Below, one piece after another: positions 54,854 to 64,000 of a stretch of 64,000 nt of DNA. Source of the DNA: Thermodesulfobacteriota bacterium (lineage in GTDB: Bacteria > Desulfobacterota > Thermodesulfobacteria > Thermodesulfobacteriales > Thermodesulfobacteriaceae). The stretch spans positions 1-64,000 of the forward strand of contig JAUQQL010000001.1 in assembly GCA_030578315.1 (NCBI GenBank), read 5' to 3'. The notes under the pieces were generated by a model. The model worked only from the letters and a program-made list of their open reading frames with translations. It searched no databases and was not told the DNA's origin. How positions within the stretch are numbered: the stretch's first letter is position 1; every line of letters begins with the position of its first letter. The translations under genes and the position numbers were made by a program.

Positions 54854-57067
54854 TTATCTATAATAAAGGTTTTGTCCTCCCATAGTTAACAGTGCGGTAA
54901 AAAGTTTTTTTCTTAACTCCCTTCTATCCCAGATACCTTGAATATGCCCTCTTCTTAAAGCATTTTCAGCACTGTGATAGTCAGGTGGTATGTCTTGTCC
55001 TGTAGTTTCACGAATTACCCTAGGACCTGCAAATCCTAAACGGGTTGACCTTAAGGCGAACTGATAAGGTGCCGAGCCTAAAAAGCTAGCTACAGGACCT
55101 GCGTAAGAATTATTATCGTAAACTACTATATAAAGACCTCCAGCTTCTACATATTCTCGTACTGCTATAGTACATCTAGGCATCTGAACAACTCCCAAAG
55201 TTCCTTCATGTATTCTTATGCCACCTGTGGAGTGAACCAAAGCTAAAAAAGGACGACGAGTTATTTTAGCTATTTCTATAGCCCTTATAAATTTTTCTCC
55301 TTCTGCTACTCCTACTGTTCCCTGTCTAAAATCTCCTATAAGCATTACTGCTATAAGAGAAATACCTCCAATTTTAGCTTCAAAAGAAAGAAGAGCTGAA
55401 TTTAAACCTGTTCTTTCTTTAGCTTCTTTTAGTTTTTCACTATACCCCTCAAAATTTAAAGGATTGATAGAAGAAATTTCGTCGTTAAAAGTTCTTATAC
55501 TTCCTTTGTCAAAAATATTATTTAAATACCAAGTATACTCTAAAGAAAAGTGATAATTACAGTTAGGACAGACTCCACAAAATTCTCCATAAAGGTCCGG
55601 AACCCAAAGATCTGGACAACCGTACTTTTCTGCTTGCGGACAGGAAACTGTTTTATCTTCTAAAGCCAAAGGACTTTCATAAGGAGTTGTTTCTTCAGGA
55701 ATATATTGAGTACTTATTTTAGGTTTAAGTTTTTTTCCTACAATAAGATTGTAAACTGTTTTTACCGGATCTGAAACCGGTTTTAAAAGTACTGAAGATT
55801 CGCTAGTTAATTCGGTTAAAAATTTTTTAAAACTTTTTTGCCCTTGTTTTAAAATTTTATACTTTATTTCATTTTTTACTTTTAAACTTAAATTATGACT
55901 TACTTCTATAAAAGATTTTATTATGCTTTTAGGTTCGTAAACAGCCCATTTAGTCATTTTTCGGTATTTTTTTATTCTATTTTCTATTAAAATCTCTTTT
56001 TCGTCTTCACTTAAATCCCAGTCTACATAAAATTTAAAATTTTCTGAGTCTTGTTTAGACAAGACGTATTTTCTAAACATTTTCAAACTTTTGGTTTGAA
56101 GAACTACTTCATCAGTAGCTTTGATAAGTTCGATTTTTAATCTTCTGAAAAACTCAAAATCTCTTCTACGAGCTCCTAATGGAGGTTCAGGAATAATTCG
56201 GTCTATAGTGCCTAACTCTAAGTTATCATAAGAGGTTAATTTTAAAAATTTAGCACATTTTTCTACTAATTCTCGAGGAGGTCTTTCATCTTTTAAATTA
56301 GCTTCAATAGCTGCTGCCCCTTCAGGACTTATGACCGAATAATAACCCTTCTCAGCCATAAGTCTTAAATCAGTAAGTCCTATAGCTTCTGCTCCTCCAG
56401 AACCCCCTTCAGAAATAAAAGAAATGGTAGGAACTTTAAGACCAGCCATGTAATAAAGATTTTTAGCAATTTGCTGAGCTGCTCCAGGATAGTCTTCAAT
56501 AGGATAAGCACCGGGAGTGAAAATAAAAAAATGAATAGGAATACCTTCGGTCTCAGCCATTTTCATATAACGTAAAGCTTTTTCATTTCCCCAAGGTTTA
56601 GCGCTCCCTCCTTGTCTATATTCTTCACCATGACCTTTTTCGTGTCCTATTACCATAACTTGATGAAAGTAAAGTTCATTGTCAACCTTACGAATTAACA
56701 TAGCTTTAGCACACACTATTGCAGGGTCAATGTTGATATCTCTTTCTCCTCCTAGTTCCATGTAACTATCATAAACATTTTCCAATATGTCTTGTAAGGT
56801 AAATCTTTGAGGATGTCTCACTATTTTAACTATCTCATAAGGTGTTAAGGTTTTTTCAGCTTCTTGAATTAATTTTTCTATTTTTCTATTAGTTTCTTCA
56901 GTAAAGCTTTTTAGTTCTTCAATTGAATAAGAGTAAAAATTTTGATGAACTTTTAAAAGCTCCTCTATAATTTCACGAATATTAAAAAAGTTTTCTCCTT
57001 TTATATCTTTTATGTAAATTGCAGTTTCTATAAGATGGGTTAATTTTTTATGAAGTTCTATTCTCAT
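54854..57067 (-). CDS. Acetyl-CoA carboxylase carboxyltransferase, alpha and beta fused
   Basis: 737 residues joining both carboxyltransferase subunits in the order alpha then beta. Residues about 95-310 are AccA-like: 'DPAIVCAKAMLIRKVDNELYFHQVMVIGHEKGHG', 'IHFFIFTPGAYPIEDYPGAAQQIAKNLYYMAGLKVPTISFISEGGSGGAEAIG'. Residues about 480-735 are AccD-like with a zinc ribbon ('CPQAEKYGCP' and 'CGVCPNC') and 'ALVHSTGGIRIHEGTLGVVQMPRC', 'GPVASFLGSAPYQFA'. It transfers the carboxyl group from carboxybiotin to acetyl-CoA. Single-chain alpha/beta forms are known in sulphate-reducing bacteria. Five bases downstream of accC. Confidence 0.85.
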   Translation of the reverse strand: MRIELHKKLTHLIETAIYIKDIKGENFFNIREIIEELLKVHQNFYSYSIEELKSFTEETNRKIEKLIQEAEKTLTPYEIVKIVRHPQRFTLQDILENVYDSYMELGGERDINIDPAIVCAKAMLIRKVDNELYFHQVMVIGHEKGHGEEYRQGGSAKPWGNEKALRYMKMAETEGIPIHFFIFTPGAYPIEDYPGAAQQIAKNLYYMAGLKVPTISFISEGGSGGAEAIGLTDLRLMAEKGYYSVISPEGAAAIEANLKDERPPRELVEKCAKFLKLTSYDNLELGTIDRIIPEPPLGARRRDFEFFRRLKIELIKATDEVVLQTKSLKMFRKYVLSKQDSENFKFYVDWDLSEDEKEILIENRIKKYRKMTKWAVYEPKSIIKSFIEVSHNLSLKVKNEIKYKILKQGQKSFKKFLTELTSESSVLLKPVSDPVKTVYNLIVGKKLKPKISTQYIPEETTPYESPLALEDKTVSCPQAEKYGCPDLWVPDLYGEFCGVCPNCNYHFSLEYTWYLNNIFDKGSIRTFNDEISSINPLNFEGYSEKLKEAKERTGLNSALLSFEAKIGGISLIAVMLIGDFRQGTVGVAEGEKFIRAIEIAKITRRPFLALVHSTGGIRIHEGTLGVVQMPRCTIAVREYVEAGGLYIVVYDNNSYAGPVASFLGSAPYQFALRSTRLGFAGPRVIRETTGQDIPPDYHSAENALRRGHIQGIWDRRELRKKLFTALLTMGGQNLYYR

Positions 57068-57071
57068 TTTT

Positions 57072-58463
57072 TTAACTTGGTAAAAATTGATAAATCATAT
57101 CTAATTTTTCTTCTAAATACTCTTTGTTAGTTTTCAATTTTTCTCCCTTAGAAGTAGCACCTTCTATAACCAAATTTTGAAGAAATTTACGACAACGCTC
57201 TTTAGCTAACTCTAGGGTTTCACCGTATATTATAGCTAAAGCCAAGTTTGGATCAAACTGAGTGGGAATGTTATAAGGTTTATCCTGAGGAACATGAGTT
57301 CTTACCGTTAACCACGGTTTTGGGGTCCATTCAAAACGGGTAATGGTTCCACTTAAAGGCTTAAAACCTTGAGAAACATCCTCAGCAATTATTCTTAATT
57401 CAATACTAGTACCTTTAAAAACAATATCTTCTTGAGAATACTCTAACTTTTCTTCTAGAGCTACCCTTATTTGTTCTTTAATAAGGTTTATAGAATTTTT
57501 ATTAACAAAAGAAATTTTTGCTGAAATTTCATTTTCTACCTGAATTCTTGTATTTACTTCCATAAGATAGTACTTTCCTTCGGGAGTAACTAACCATTCC
57601 CAAGTACCTACACTATAATATCCGGAGTATTTGGCCAATTTTAAAGAATGTTGTACAATTTCTGACTCTATTTTTTGAAAATCAAGGGGAGATCTCGAAT
57701 TTAAATCAAATCCAGGAGCTACTTCAATTCTTTTTTGTTTAAAGGGACTTTGAATAGTGCAATTTCTGGTACCAAAATGAACATACTCTCCTTTTTTACT
57801 TCCTAAAATTTGAACTTCAACATGTTGAATAACAGGAAGCTTAACCTCGATCAAAACTCCCTCATCACCAAAAAATCTCTTAGCATAAGCTCTAACCTTT
57901 CTAAAGACTGGTCGCACTTCTTCTAAGTTTTTTACTTCCTCAATTCCCATTCCTCCTCCACCACTTGCAGCTTTAATAAATAAGGAGCGATACTCAAATC
58001 CTTCATCTTTTAAAAATTCTAACAACTCTTCTGCTTTAAATTCTGCCTCAATTTCGTTATAAATAGGTTCGGTGGTTCCTGGAATTACAGGAACTTTGAG
58101 TTGAGAAGCTAGCTTTTTAAGGTAGATTTTATTTCCTAAATCCCTTATAGATTCCCATGAAGGTCCTACAAAAATAAGCGGTCTCTCTCTTTTTTCAACC
58201 CTTCTAGCAAATCTATAGTCTTCAGAAAGAAATCCATAACCAGGATGTATAAGGGTGCACTTAGTTTCATCAGCTACAGCAAGTAAATCATTTATATCTC
58301 TGTAGTCAGAAATTCTGAATTTTTTCTTAGCTAAGCGTACATGAAGAGATTCCTCATCTTCCTTAGTATACACCGCTACATAATCTATACCTAACTCTTC
58401 ACAGGCCTCCATTATTCTTAAAGCTATTTCTCCACGATTAGCAATTAAGAGGCGTTCTTTCAT
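57072..58463 (-). CDS. accC: Biotin carboxylase (divergent)
   Basis: 463-residue ATP-grasp enzyme that carboxylates biotin. 'LLIANRGEIALRIMEACEELGIDYVAVYTKEDEESLHVRLA', 'IHPGYGFLSEDYRFA', glycine-rich 'FIKAASGGGGMGIEEV', 'GTWEWLVTPEGKYYLMEVNTRIQVENEISAKI' and 'SIELRIIAEDVSQGFKPLSGTI' place it in the family. Unlike E. coli, the HQK triplet is changed ('SPFKQKRIEVAP') and 'QVEH' is QVEN, and the C-terminal 'YDSLIAKL'-type motif is 'FDPNLALAI'. It probably works with the fused carboxyltransferase, carrier and BirA downstream. Confidence 0.85.
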   Translation of the reverse strand: MKERLLIANRGEIALRIMEACEELGIDYVAVYTKEDEESLHVRLAKKKFRISDYRDINDLLAVADETKCTLIHPGYGFLSEDYRFARRVEKRERPLIFVGPSWESIRDLGNKIYLKKLASQLKVPVIPGTTEPIYNEIEAEFKAEELLEFLKDEGFEYRSLFIKAASGGGGMGIEEVKNLEEVRPVFRKVRAYAKRFFGDEGVLIEVKLPVIQHVEVQILGSKKGEYVHFGTRNCTIQSPFKQKRIEVAPGFDLNSRSPLDFQKIESEIVQHSLKLAKYSGYYSVGTWEWLVTPEGKYYLMEVNTRIQVENEISAKISFVNKNSINLIKEQIRVALEEKLEYSQEDIVFKGTSIELRIIAEDVSQGFKPLSGTITRFEWTPKPWLTVRTHVPQDKPYNIPTQFDPNLALAIIYGETLELAKERCRKFLQNLVIEGATSKGEKLKTNKEYLEEKLDMIYQFLPS

Positions 58464-58483
58464 AAAATATTTTTTAGAAATAT

Positions 58484-59812
<1,329 letters not shown>

Positions 59813-60892
59813 TCACAATTTTAGGGTTTGAAAAAGATAAGATTTTTGAGGTTGATAAAGGCAAAGAGGTTCTTCTTCTAAATAATCTCCTGTTAATTCG
59901 TAAGCTCTAGCTCTACATCCTCCACAAAATTTGATATATTCGCATATTCCGCATTTTCCCTTATATAATTTAAAATTTCGCAAGTTATTAAAAACTGGAG
60001 ATTTTTCCCAAATTTCTTTAAATTCATTTTTTCTTAAGTCTCCAGCCGTTATCTCTAAGTAGCCACAGGGCTGAACCTTTCCTACATGGGAGATAAAACA
60101 GAAGCCTATTCCAGCTAAACAACCTCTCGTTAAAGCCTCTAAACCGAAAGTTTCCACTTTAACCAAAAGACCTTCCTCCTTAGCTTTTTCCCTTATTATT
60201 CTATAGTAAAAAGGTGCACAGGTAACCTTAAAACTAAGATTAGAACTTTTTCTTTGATGATAAAACCAGGTTAAAACTTTTTCCAACTTTTCACTGAAAT
60301 TTTTTTCTTCTCTAAAGTTTTTTCCTCTTCCAACAGGAACTAAAACGAAAATATGATAAGCAGAAGCTTCAATTTTTTTAGCTAATTCATAAATGTGGGG
60401 TAATTCCTCAAGATTTAAAGGTGTAACAGTGGTATTAATTTGGAAAGGAACTCCCACTTCTTTTAAAATTTTTATTCCCTTTAAAGCATTTTCAAAAGCT
60501 CCTGAAACTCCTCTAAAAGAATCATGACTTTTAGAGCTTGCTCCGTCAAGACTTATGCTTACTCTAGATATTCCACTTCTTTTTAACTCTAGAGCAATTT
60601 CTTGAGTAAGTAAAGTTCCATTAGTGGCAAGAACTGGATTAAACCCCATAAATTTCGCTTTTTGAATAATATCAAAAAGATCATTTCTTAAAAGAGGTTC
60701 TCCTCCGGTGAGAATCAAAACCGGTTTAGATACTTCTGCAATTTCTTTTAGTATTCTAAAAATTTCCTCAGTTTCAAGCTCTCCTTGATAAGGTCCTCTA
60801 GAAGCTGAAGCTCTACAATGAATACAATCTAAGTTGCAATTACGAGTAAGTTCAAGAGCAACTAAGCGAGGAGAAAAATTAGAGTAATTCAT
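59813..60892 (-). CDS. ahbD: Radical SAM/SPASM heme synthase, AhbD type
   Basis: 359 residues. The SAM cluster is at Cys19/23/26 ('TRNCNLDCIHCRASA'), followed by 'LILTGGEPLLRNDLFDI'. The C-terminal SPASM part has 'RGCLAGIGFCFISHVGKVQPCGYLEITAGDLR' and 'GKCGICEYIKFCGGCRARAYELTGDYLEEEPLC'. This pattern matches AhbD, which decarboxylates iron-coproporphyrin to heme b in the siroheme route of sulphate reducers and archaea; NirJ and AhbC are close relatives, so the exact step is likely rather than certain. It overlaps the FAH-family gene by 14 bases. Confidence 0.75.
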   Translation of the reverse strand: MNYSNFSPRLVALELTRNCNLDCIHCRASASRGPYQGELETEEIFRILKEIAEVSKPVLILTGGEPLLRNDLFDIIQKAKFMGFNPVLATNGTLLTQEIALELKRSGISRVSISLDGASSKSHDSFRGVSGAFENALKGIKILKEVGVPFQINTTVTPLNLEELPHIYELAKKIEASAYHIFVLVPVGRGKNFREEKNFSEKLEKVLTWFYHQRKSSNLSFKVTCAPFYYRIIREKAKEEGLLVKVETFGLEALTRGCLAGIGFCFISHVGKVQPCGYLEITAGDLRKNEFKEIWEKSPVFNNLRNFKLYKGKCGICEYIKFCGGCRARAYELTGDYLEEEPLCLYQPQKSYLFQTLKL

Positions 60893-61661
60893 TTTCAGGA
60901 AATTTCTTTACATAGTTTCTTAAAATTCCAATTCCTTCTATTTTTACTTCTACTACATCGCCGTCTTTAAGAGGTCCAACCCCTGGAGGAGTCCCCGTAG
61001 CTATAATGTCTCCAGGATAAAGAGTCATAATATTAGCTATAAATTTTATTAGATCAAAAGGATTAAAAATAAGTTCAGAAGTTGAAGAACTTTGTTTTAG
61101 TTTCCCATTTACATAAGTCTCTATTTTAAGATTTAAAGGATCAAGTTTAGTTTCTATAAAAGGACCTAAAGGAGCGAAAGTGTCAAAACTTTTACTTCTG
61201 CTCCACTGAGAATCTCTTATTTGTAAATCACGAGCAGTTACATCATTAAAACAAGTATAACCCAAAATAGCCTCTTCAATTTCTTTATAAAATCGAGGAC
61301 GATAAAGTTTTTTACCTATTACTATAGCTAATTCTCCTTCATAATGCACTTCTTTACTTTCGGGGGGAAGATAAATGGTTTCTTCAGGTCCTATTACTGC
61401 CGAAGGAGGTTTTAGAAAAAAAATAGGTTCTTTAGGTAAAGGCAATCCAAGTTCTTTTGCATGGTCTTTATAATTTAATCCTACAGCTATAATTTTAGTA
61501 GGTAAAACAGGGGGTAAAACTTTTAGATTTTTAAGTTCATGCACCTTATTAAAAGAATAAACCCTATCTGAAAAACAGGTTTCTGGAATTTCAATTACTT
61601 CCGAATCTATAACTATTCCAAAAAAAAACCTCTCTCCTTTCTGAAATCTTCCTATTTTCAT
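60879..61661 (-). CDS. Fumarylacetoacetate hydrolase family protein
   Basis: 260 residues: 'IIAVGLNYKDHAKELGLPLPKEPIFFLKPPSAVIGPEETIYLPPESKEVHYEGELAIVIGKKLYR' with the metal-binding E-E-D set, 'GYTCFNDVTARDLQIRDSQWSRSKSFDTFAPLGP' and 'PGDIIATGTPPGVGPLKDGDVVEVKIEGIG'. Members act as oxaloacetate tautomerases/decarboxylases, acylpyruvases or hydratases; a housekeeping role on oxaloacetate is plausible here but the substrate cannot be read from the sequence. Confidence 0.88.
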   Translation of the reverse strand: MKIGRFQKGERFFFGIVIDSEVIEIPETCFSDRVYSFNKVHELKNLKVLPPVLPTKIIAVGLNYKDHAKELGLPLPKEPIFFLKPPSAVIGPEETIYLPPESKEVHYEGELAIVIGKKLYRPRFYKEIEEAILGYTCFNDVTARDLQIRDSQWSRSKSFDTFAPLGPFIETKLDPLNLKIETYVNGKLKQSSSTSELIFNPFDLIKFIANIMTLYPGDIIATGTPPGVGPLKDGDVVEVKIEGIGILRNYVKKFPENELL

Positions 61662-61692
61662 AATGTTTAAATTTTAGACCACTATAGAAATA

Positions 61693-62607
61693 TTACAATC
61701 CAGTTTCTCTTAATTTTTTAATTAGTTCTTTTTGTTCTGAAGTAAGATAAGAAGGCATTTGAGGAAGAAGAACTACATAAAGGTCGCCTCTTTTTTCTCC
61801 TTCTAAGGGAAGTCCTAAATTTCTTAATTTGAGTTTAGCTCCTGGTTTGGTCATAGGAGGAACTTTAGCTTTTATTTTTTTTCCTTCCAAAGTAGTAAGT
61901 TCTATTTCATCTCCCAAGAAGAAACTGGTTAAAGGAATTTCTTTTTCTAAGATCAGATTTCCGTTTTCTACCCTGTAGTTAGCAGAAGGAACAAACTTAA
62001 TCTTAAATAAATAAGTTTTAAGAGTTGAACCTACCTTTTTATTTATTCTTAGAACTTGGCCTTCTTTTACTCCAGGAGGAATTTTTATTTTTATCCGCTC
62101 AAAAGTGCCAGGTAAATAAACTTCCTTTTCTCCTCCTTTTATTATTTCTTCTAAAGTAAGAGGAAGTTCTGTCTGAATAGTTTCTTGATAAGTTTCAAAT
62201 GGAGAACTTTCTTCTTCAAAAGGACTTCTAAATAAGTTACTAAAAATTTCACTCAAGTCAAATAAAAAAGCTTTTCCTCCTTTTTTGTTTCTTTTACTGA
62301 AAAAAGTTCCTAGATCTATACCCAAATCTTTAAATACACTTTCAAAATCGAATCCTCTAAAAATATCTTCAGTAGTGTATCTTCTTTCAAATTCTGTTGA
62401 GCCATACATGTCGTAAAGTCTTCTTTTTTCCGGGTCAGAAAGAACTGCATAAGCTTCGTTTATTTCCTTAAATTTTTCTTCAGCTTCTTTACTTCCTTTA
62501 TTTCTGTCAGGATGATACTTCATAGCCAATCTTCTATAGGCTCTTTTAATTTCTTCTTGGGTTGCATCTTTTGAAACTCCTAAAATTTTATAATAGTCCT
62601 TAGCCAT
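61693..62607 (-). CDS. cbpA: CbpA-type DnaJ co-chaperone
   Basis: 304 residues from the ATG at 62607, which follows a GGTGAGG ribosome binding site (a GTG at 62619 would overlap that site). N-terminal J-domain '[66 protein letters not shown]' with HPD, a Gly/Phe linker, and the C-terminal beta domains ('[12 protein letters not shown]', '[37 protein letters not shown]'). The Cys-rich zinc domain of DnaJ is absent, so it is of the CbpA/DnaJ type II class. First gene of the acc operon. Confidence 0.88.
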   Translation of the reverse strand: MAKDYYKILGVSKDATQEEIKRAYRRLAMKYHPDRNKGSKEAEEKFKEINEAYAVLSDPEKRRLYDMYGSTEFERRYTTEDIFRGFDFESVFKDLGIDLGTFFSKRNKKGGKAFLFDLSEIFSNLFRSPFEEESSPFETYQETIQTELPLTLEEIIKGGEKEVYLPGTFERIKIKIPPGVKEGQVLRINKKVGSTLKTYLFKIKFVPSANYRVENGNLILEKEIPLTSFFLGDEIELTTLEGKKIKAKVPPMTKPGAKLKLRNLGLPLEGEKRGDLYVVLLPQMPSYLTSEQKELIKKLRETGL

Positions 62608-62802
62608 AAAAGGCCTCACCTCTTATAAAATCTAAATTTCAATTAAAAAATAAACTCTTAGTTGAAAAAATCAAGAAATTAAGGATTTAAAGATTGAGAA
62701 ATTTTGACTCAATTTAAGAAATAAATCCACACTTTTTTTTTATGCTATTTTTAAGTTTAAAGTATTATTAACGTAATTACAGATACTTAAAAATAAAACA
62801 TT

Positions 62803-62823
62803 TGGGCATAGTTTTTGTATAAA
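62803..62823 (+). promoter_or_regulatory. Candidate promoter element of fhs
   Basis: TGGGCATAG then TTTTTGTATAAA offers two readings. One is a sigma-54-like GG (62805-62806), ten bases, G (62817) pair with an imperfect -12. The other is a sigma-70 -10 TATAAA (62818-62823) with no clear -35. The wider 258-base divergent gap (62608-62865) is very A/T-rich and I see no gene, CIRCE operator or riboswitch in it. Confidence 0.25.
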
Positions 62824-62865
62824 ATTTCTTGGGAAATTTGGAAAAAACAAAAAAGGAGGGAGGTT

Positions 62866-64000
62866 ATGCATCATTTAGACCCTACTAAGATGAAAGATTG
62901 GGAAATTGCATACGAAGCAGAAAAAACTATGAAAACTGTTTATCAGTTAGGAGAAGAATTGGGTTTAACTAAAGAAGAACTTTTACCTTATGGTCATTAT
63001 GTAGCCAAAGTAGATTATAAAAAAGTTTTAGAAAGGTTAAAAGACCGTCCTAATGGAAAGTATATAGATGTAACAGCTATTACTCCTACTCCTTTAGGTG
63101 AGGGTAAAACTACGACTTTAGTAGGTTTAGTTGAAGGTTTAGGTAAAAGAGGAAAGAATGTTATTGGAACCATAAGGCAGCCATCAGGTGGTCCTACTTT
63201 TAATATTAAAGGTAGTGCTGCTGGTGGTGGTTTGGCTCAAGTTATTCCTTTAGATAAGTTTTCTTTGGGACTAACTGGAGATATTAATGCAGTTATGAAT
63301 GCCCACAATTTAGCTATGGTTGCTTTAACTGCTAGAATGCAGCATGAGGCTAATTATGATGATGAAACTTTAGCTAAAAAAGGTTTAAGAAGACTTAATA
63401 TTGACCCAAAAAGAGTTGAAATGGGATGGGTAATTGATTTTTGTGCTCAGGCTTTAAGACACATTGTTATTGGATTAGGTGGTAAAAATGATGGATATCC
63501 TATGGAGAGCAAGTTTTACATTGCTGTAGCTTCTGAGGTAATGGCTATTTTAGCAGTAGCAAGAGACTTGAAGGATTTAAGAGAGCGAATTGGTAAAATT
63601 GTGGTAGCTTTTGATAAGTTTGGTAATCCTATCACCACTGAAGATTTAGAAGTAGCTGGTGCTATGACAGCTTGGTTAGTAGATGCTATTAATCCTAATC
63701 TCATGCAAACTATAGAAGGCCAACCTGTATTTGTGCATGCTGGTCCTTTTGCTAACATTGCTGTAGGACAGTCTTCTATTATTGCAGACTATGTAGCTTT
63801 AAAGCTTGGAGACTATGTAGTTACAGAATCCGGATTTGCTGCTGATATTGGATTTGAGAAATTTTGGAATATTAAGTGTAGGCTTTCTGGTTTAGTTCCC
63901 AATGTAGTAGTAGTGGTAGCTACCATTAGAGCTCTTAAATGTCATGGAGGAGCACCTATTCCTAGACCTGGTCAACCTATTCCTAAGGAATACTTAGAGG
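62866..64000 (+). CDS. fhs: Formate--tetrahydrofolate ligase (partial, N-terminal 378 residues)
   Basis: ATP-dependent activation of formate to 10-formyl-THF, the entry to the methyl branch of the Wood-Ljungdahl pathway. Starts '[20 protein letters not shown]' after GGAGGGAGG and runs off the right edge. '[22 protein letters not shown]' is the family's P-loop, then '[27 protein letters not shown]', '[34 protein letters not shown]', '[55 protein letters not shown]'. No internal stop was seen. With the CooC/AcsF-like gene it points to acetyl-CoA-pathway carbon metabolism. Confidence 0.96.
   Translation, partial: MHHLDPTKMKDWEIAYEAEKTMKTVYQLGEELGLTKEELLPYGHYVAKVDYKKVLERLKDRPNGKYIDVTAITPTPLGEGKTTTLVGLVEGLGKRGKNVIGTIRQPSGGPTFNIKGSAAGGGLAQVIPLDKFSLGLTGDINAVMNAHNLAMVALTARMQHEANYDDETLAKKGLRRLNIDPKRVEMGWVIDFCAQALRHIVIGLGGKNDGYPMESKFYIAVASEVMAILAVARDLKDLRERIGKIVVAFDKFGNPITTEDLEVAGAMTAWLVDAINPNLMQTIEGQPVFVHAGPFANIAVGQSSIIADYVALKLGDYVVTESGFAADIGFEKFWNIKCRLSGLVPNVVVVVATIRALKCHGGAPIPRPGQPIPKEYLE

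Noticed and set aside
62608-62865. CIRCE/HrcA operator before the cbpA-like gene
   Set aside because: No TTAGCACTC inverted repeat is present in the divergent gap.
63516-63758. Minus-strand frame inside fhs
   Set aside because: It is a shadow of the strongly conserved formate-THF ligase frame.

Overview
The window is AT-rich (by eye about one third G+C) and densely packed, with gaps usually under 100 bases and many 1-4 base stop/start overlaps. Gene content points to a thermophilic, autotrophic, flagellated anaerobe of the Thermodesulfobacteria type (Thermodesulfobacterium or Caldimicrobium relatives). The clues are a bifunctional archaeal-type fructose-1,6-bisphosphate aldolase/phosphatase, PEP synthase, formate-tetrahydrofolate ligase, a CooC/AcsF-type nickel-insertion ATPase, an 11-subunit Nuo complex without NuoEFG, a siroheme-route heme radical-SAM enzyme (AhbD type) and an alpha-beta fused acetyl-CoA carboxylase carboxyltransferase. 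The genus is inference; no rRNA or tRNA gene was found in the window.

Layout: 1-1949 holds a partial SapC-like gene and flagellin with a clear sigma-28 promoter. 1961-4267 is a minus-strand unit (lipoprotein, PgpA, frameshifted MFS transporter). 4353-10846 runs rightward with ppsA, a small exported protein, an FtsB/DivIC-like protein, a structured leader RNA with a predicted pseudoknot, then ribH, pgk, tpiA and a CoA-binding protein. 10943-21456 is a four-cluster ferredoxin followed by nuoABCDHIJKLMN and a terminator. 21528-26765 is fliK-flgD plus two tandem flgE-type hook genes. 26835-33315 holds hemL, ilvC, a large radical-SAM/DUF2344 protein, DUF429 and mreB. 33318-43367 is a long leftward run: hisS-trpE-trpG-plsC-gyrA-ino1-dapL-folK-lytic transglycosylase.

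43529-49417 runs rightward: J-domain protein, lysC, cimA, cooC-like, cysS, cvpA. 49397-53006 is leftward: FBP aldolase/phosphatase, a Cys-cluster protein, exbD, tonB-like, hisB. After the small FlhB C-terminal homologue (53105-53410), 53401-62607 is a leftward operon: cbpA-like, FAH-family, ahbD, purA, accC, fused accAD, a tandem biotinyl-like carrier and birA. The right edge carries the start of fhs.

Together the genes outline C1/acetyl-CoA autotrophy (Fhs, CooC-like, FBP aldolase/phosphatase, PEP synthase, Pgk, Tpi), ferredoxin-linked respiration (ferredoxin plus truncated Nuo), motility, envelope growth and amino-acid, nucleotide and heme synthesis. The most unusual items are the pseudoknotted leader RNA before ribH, the divergent acetyl-CoA carboxylase set with a two-domain carrier protein, a folK gene with no ATG/GTG/TTG start but a strong ribosome binding site before an ATT codon, an MFS gene broken at a nine-base homopolymer, and several promoters placed so that the mRNA would be leaderless.
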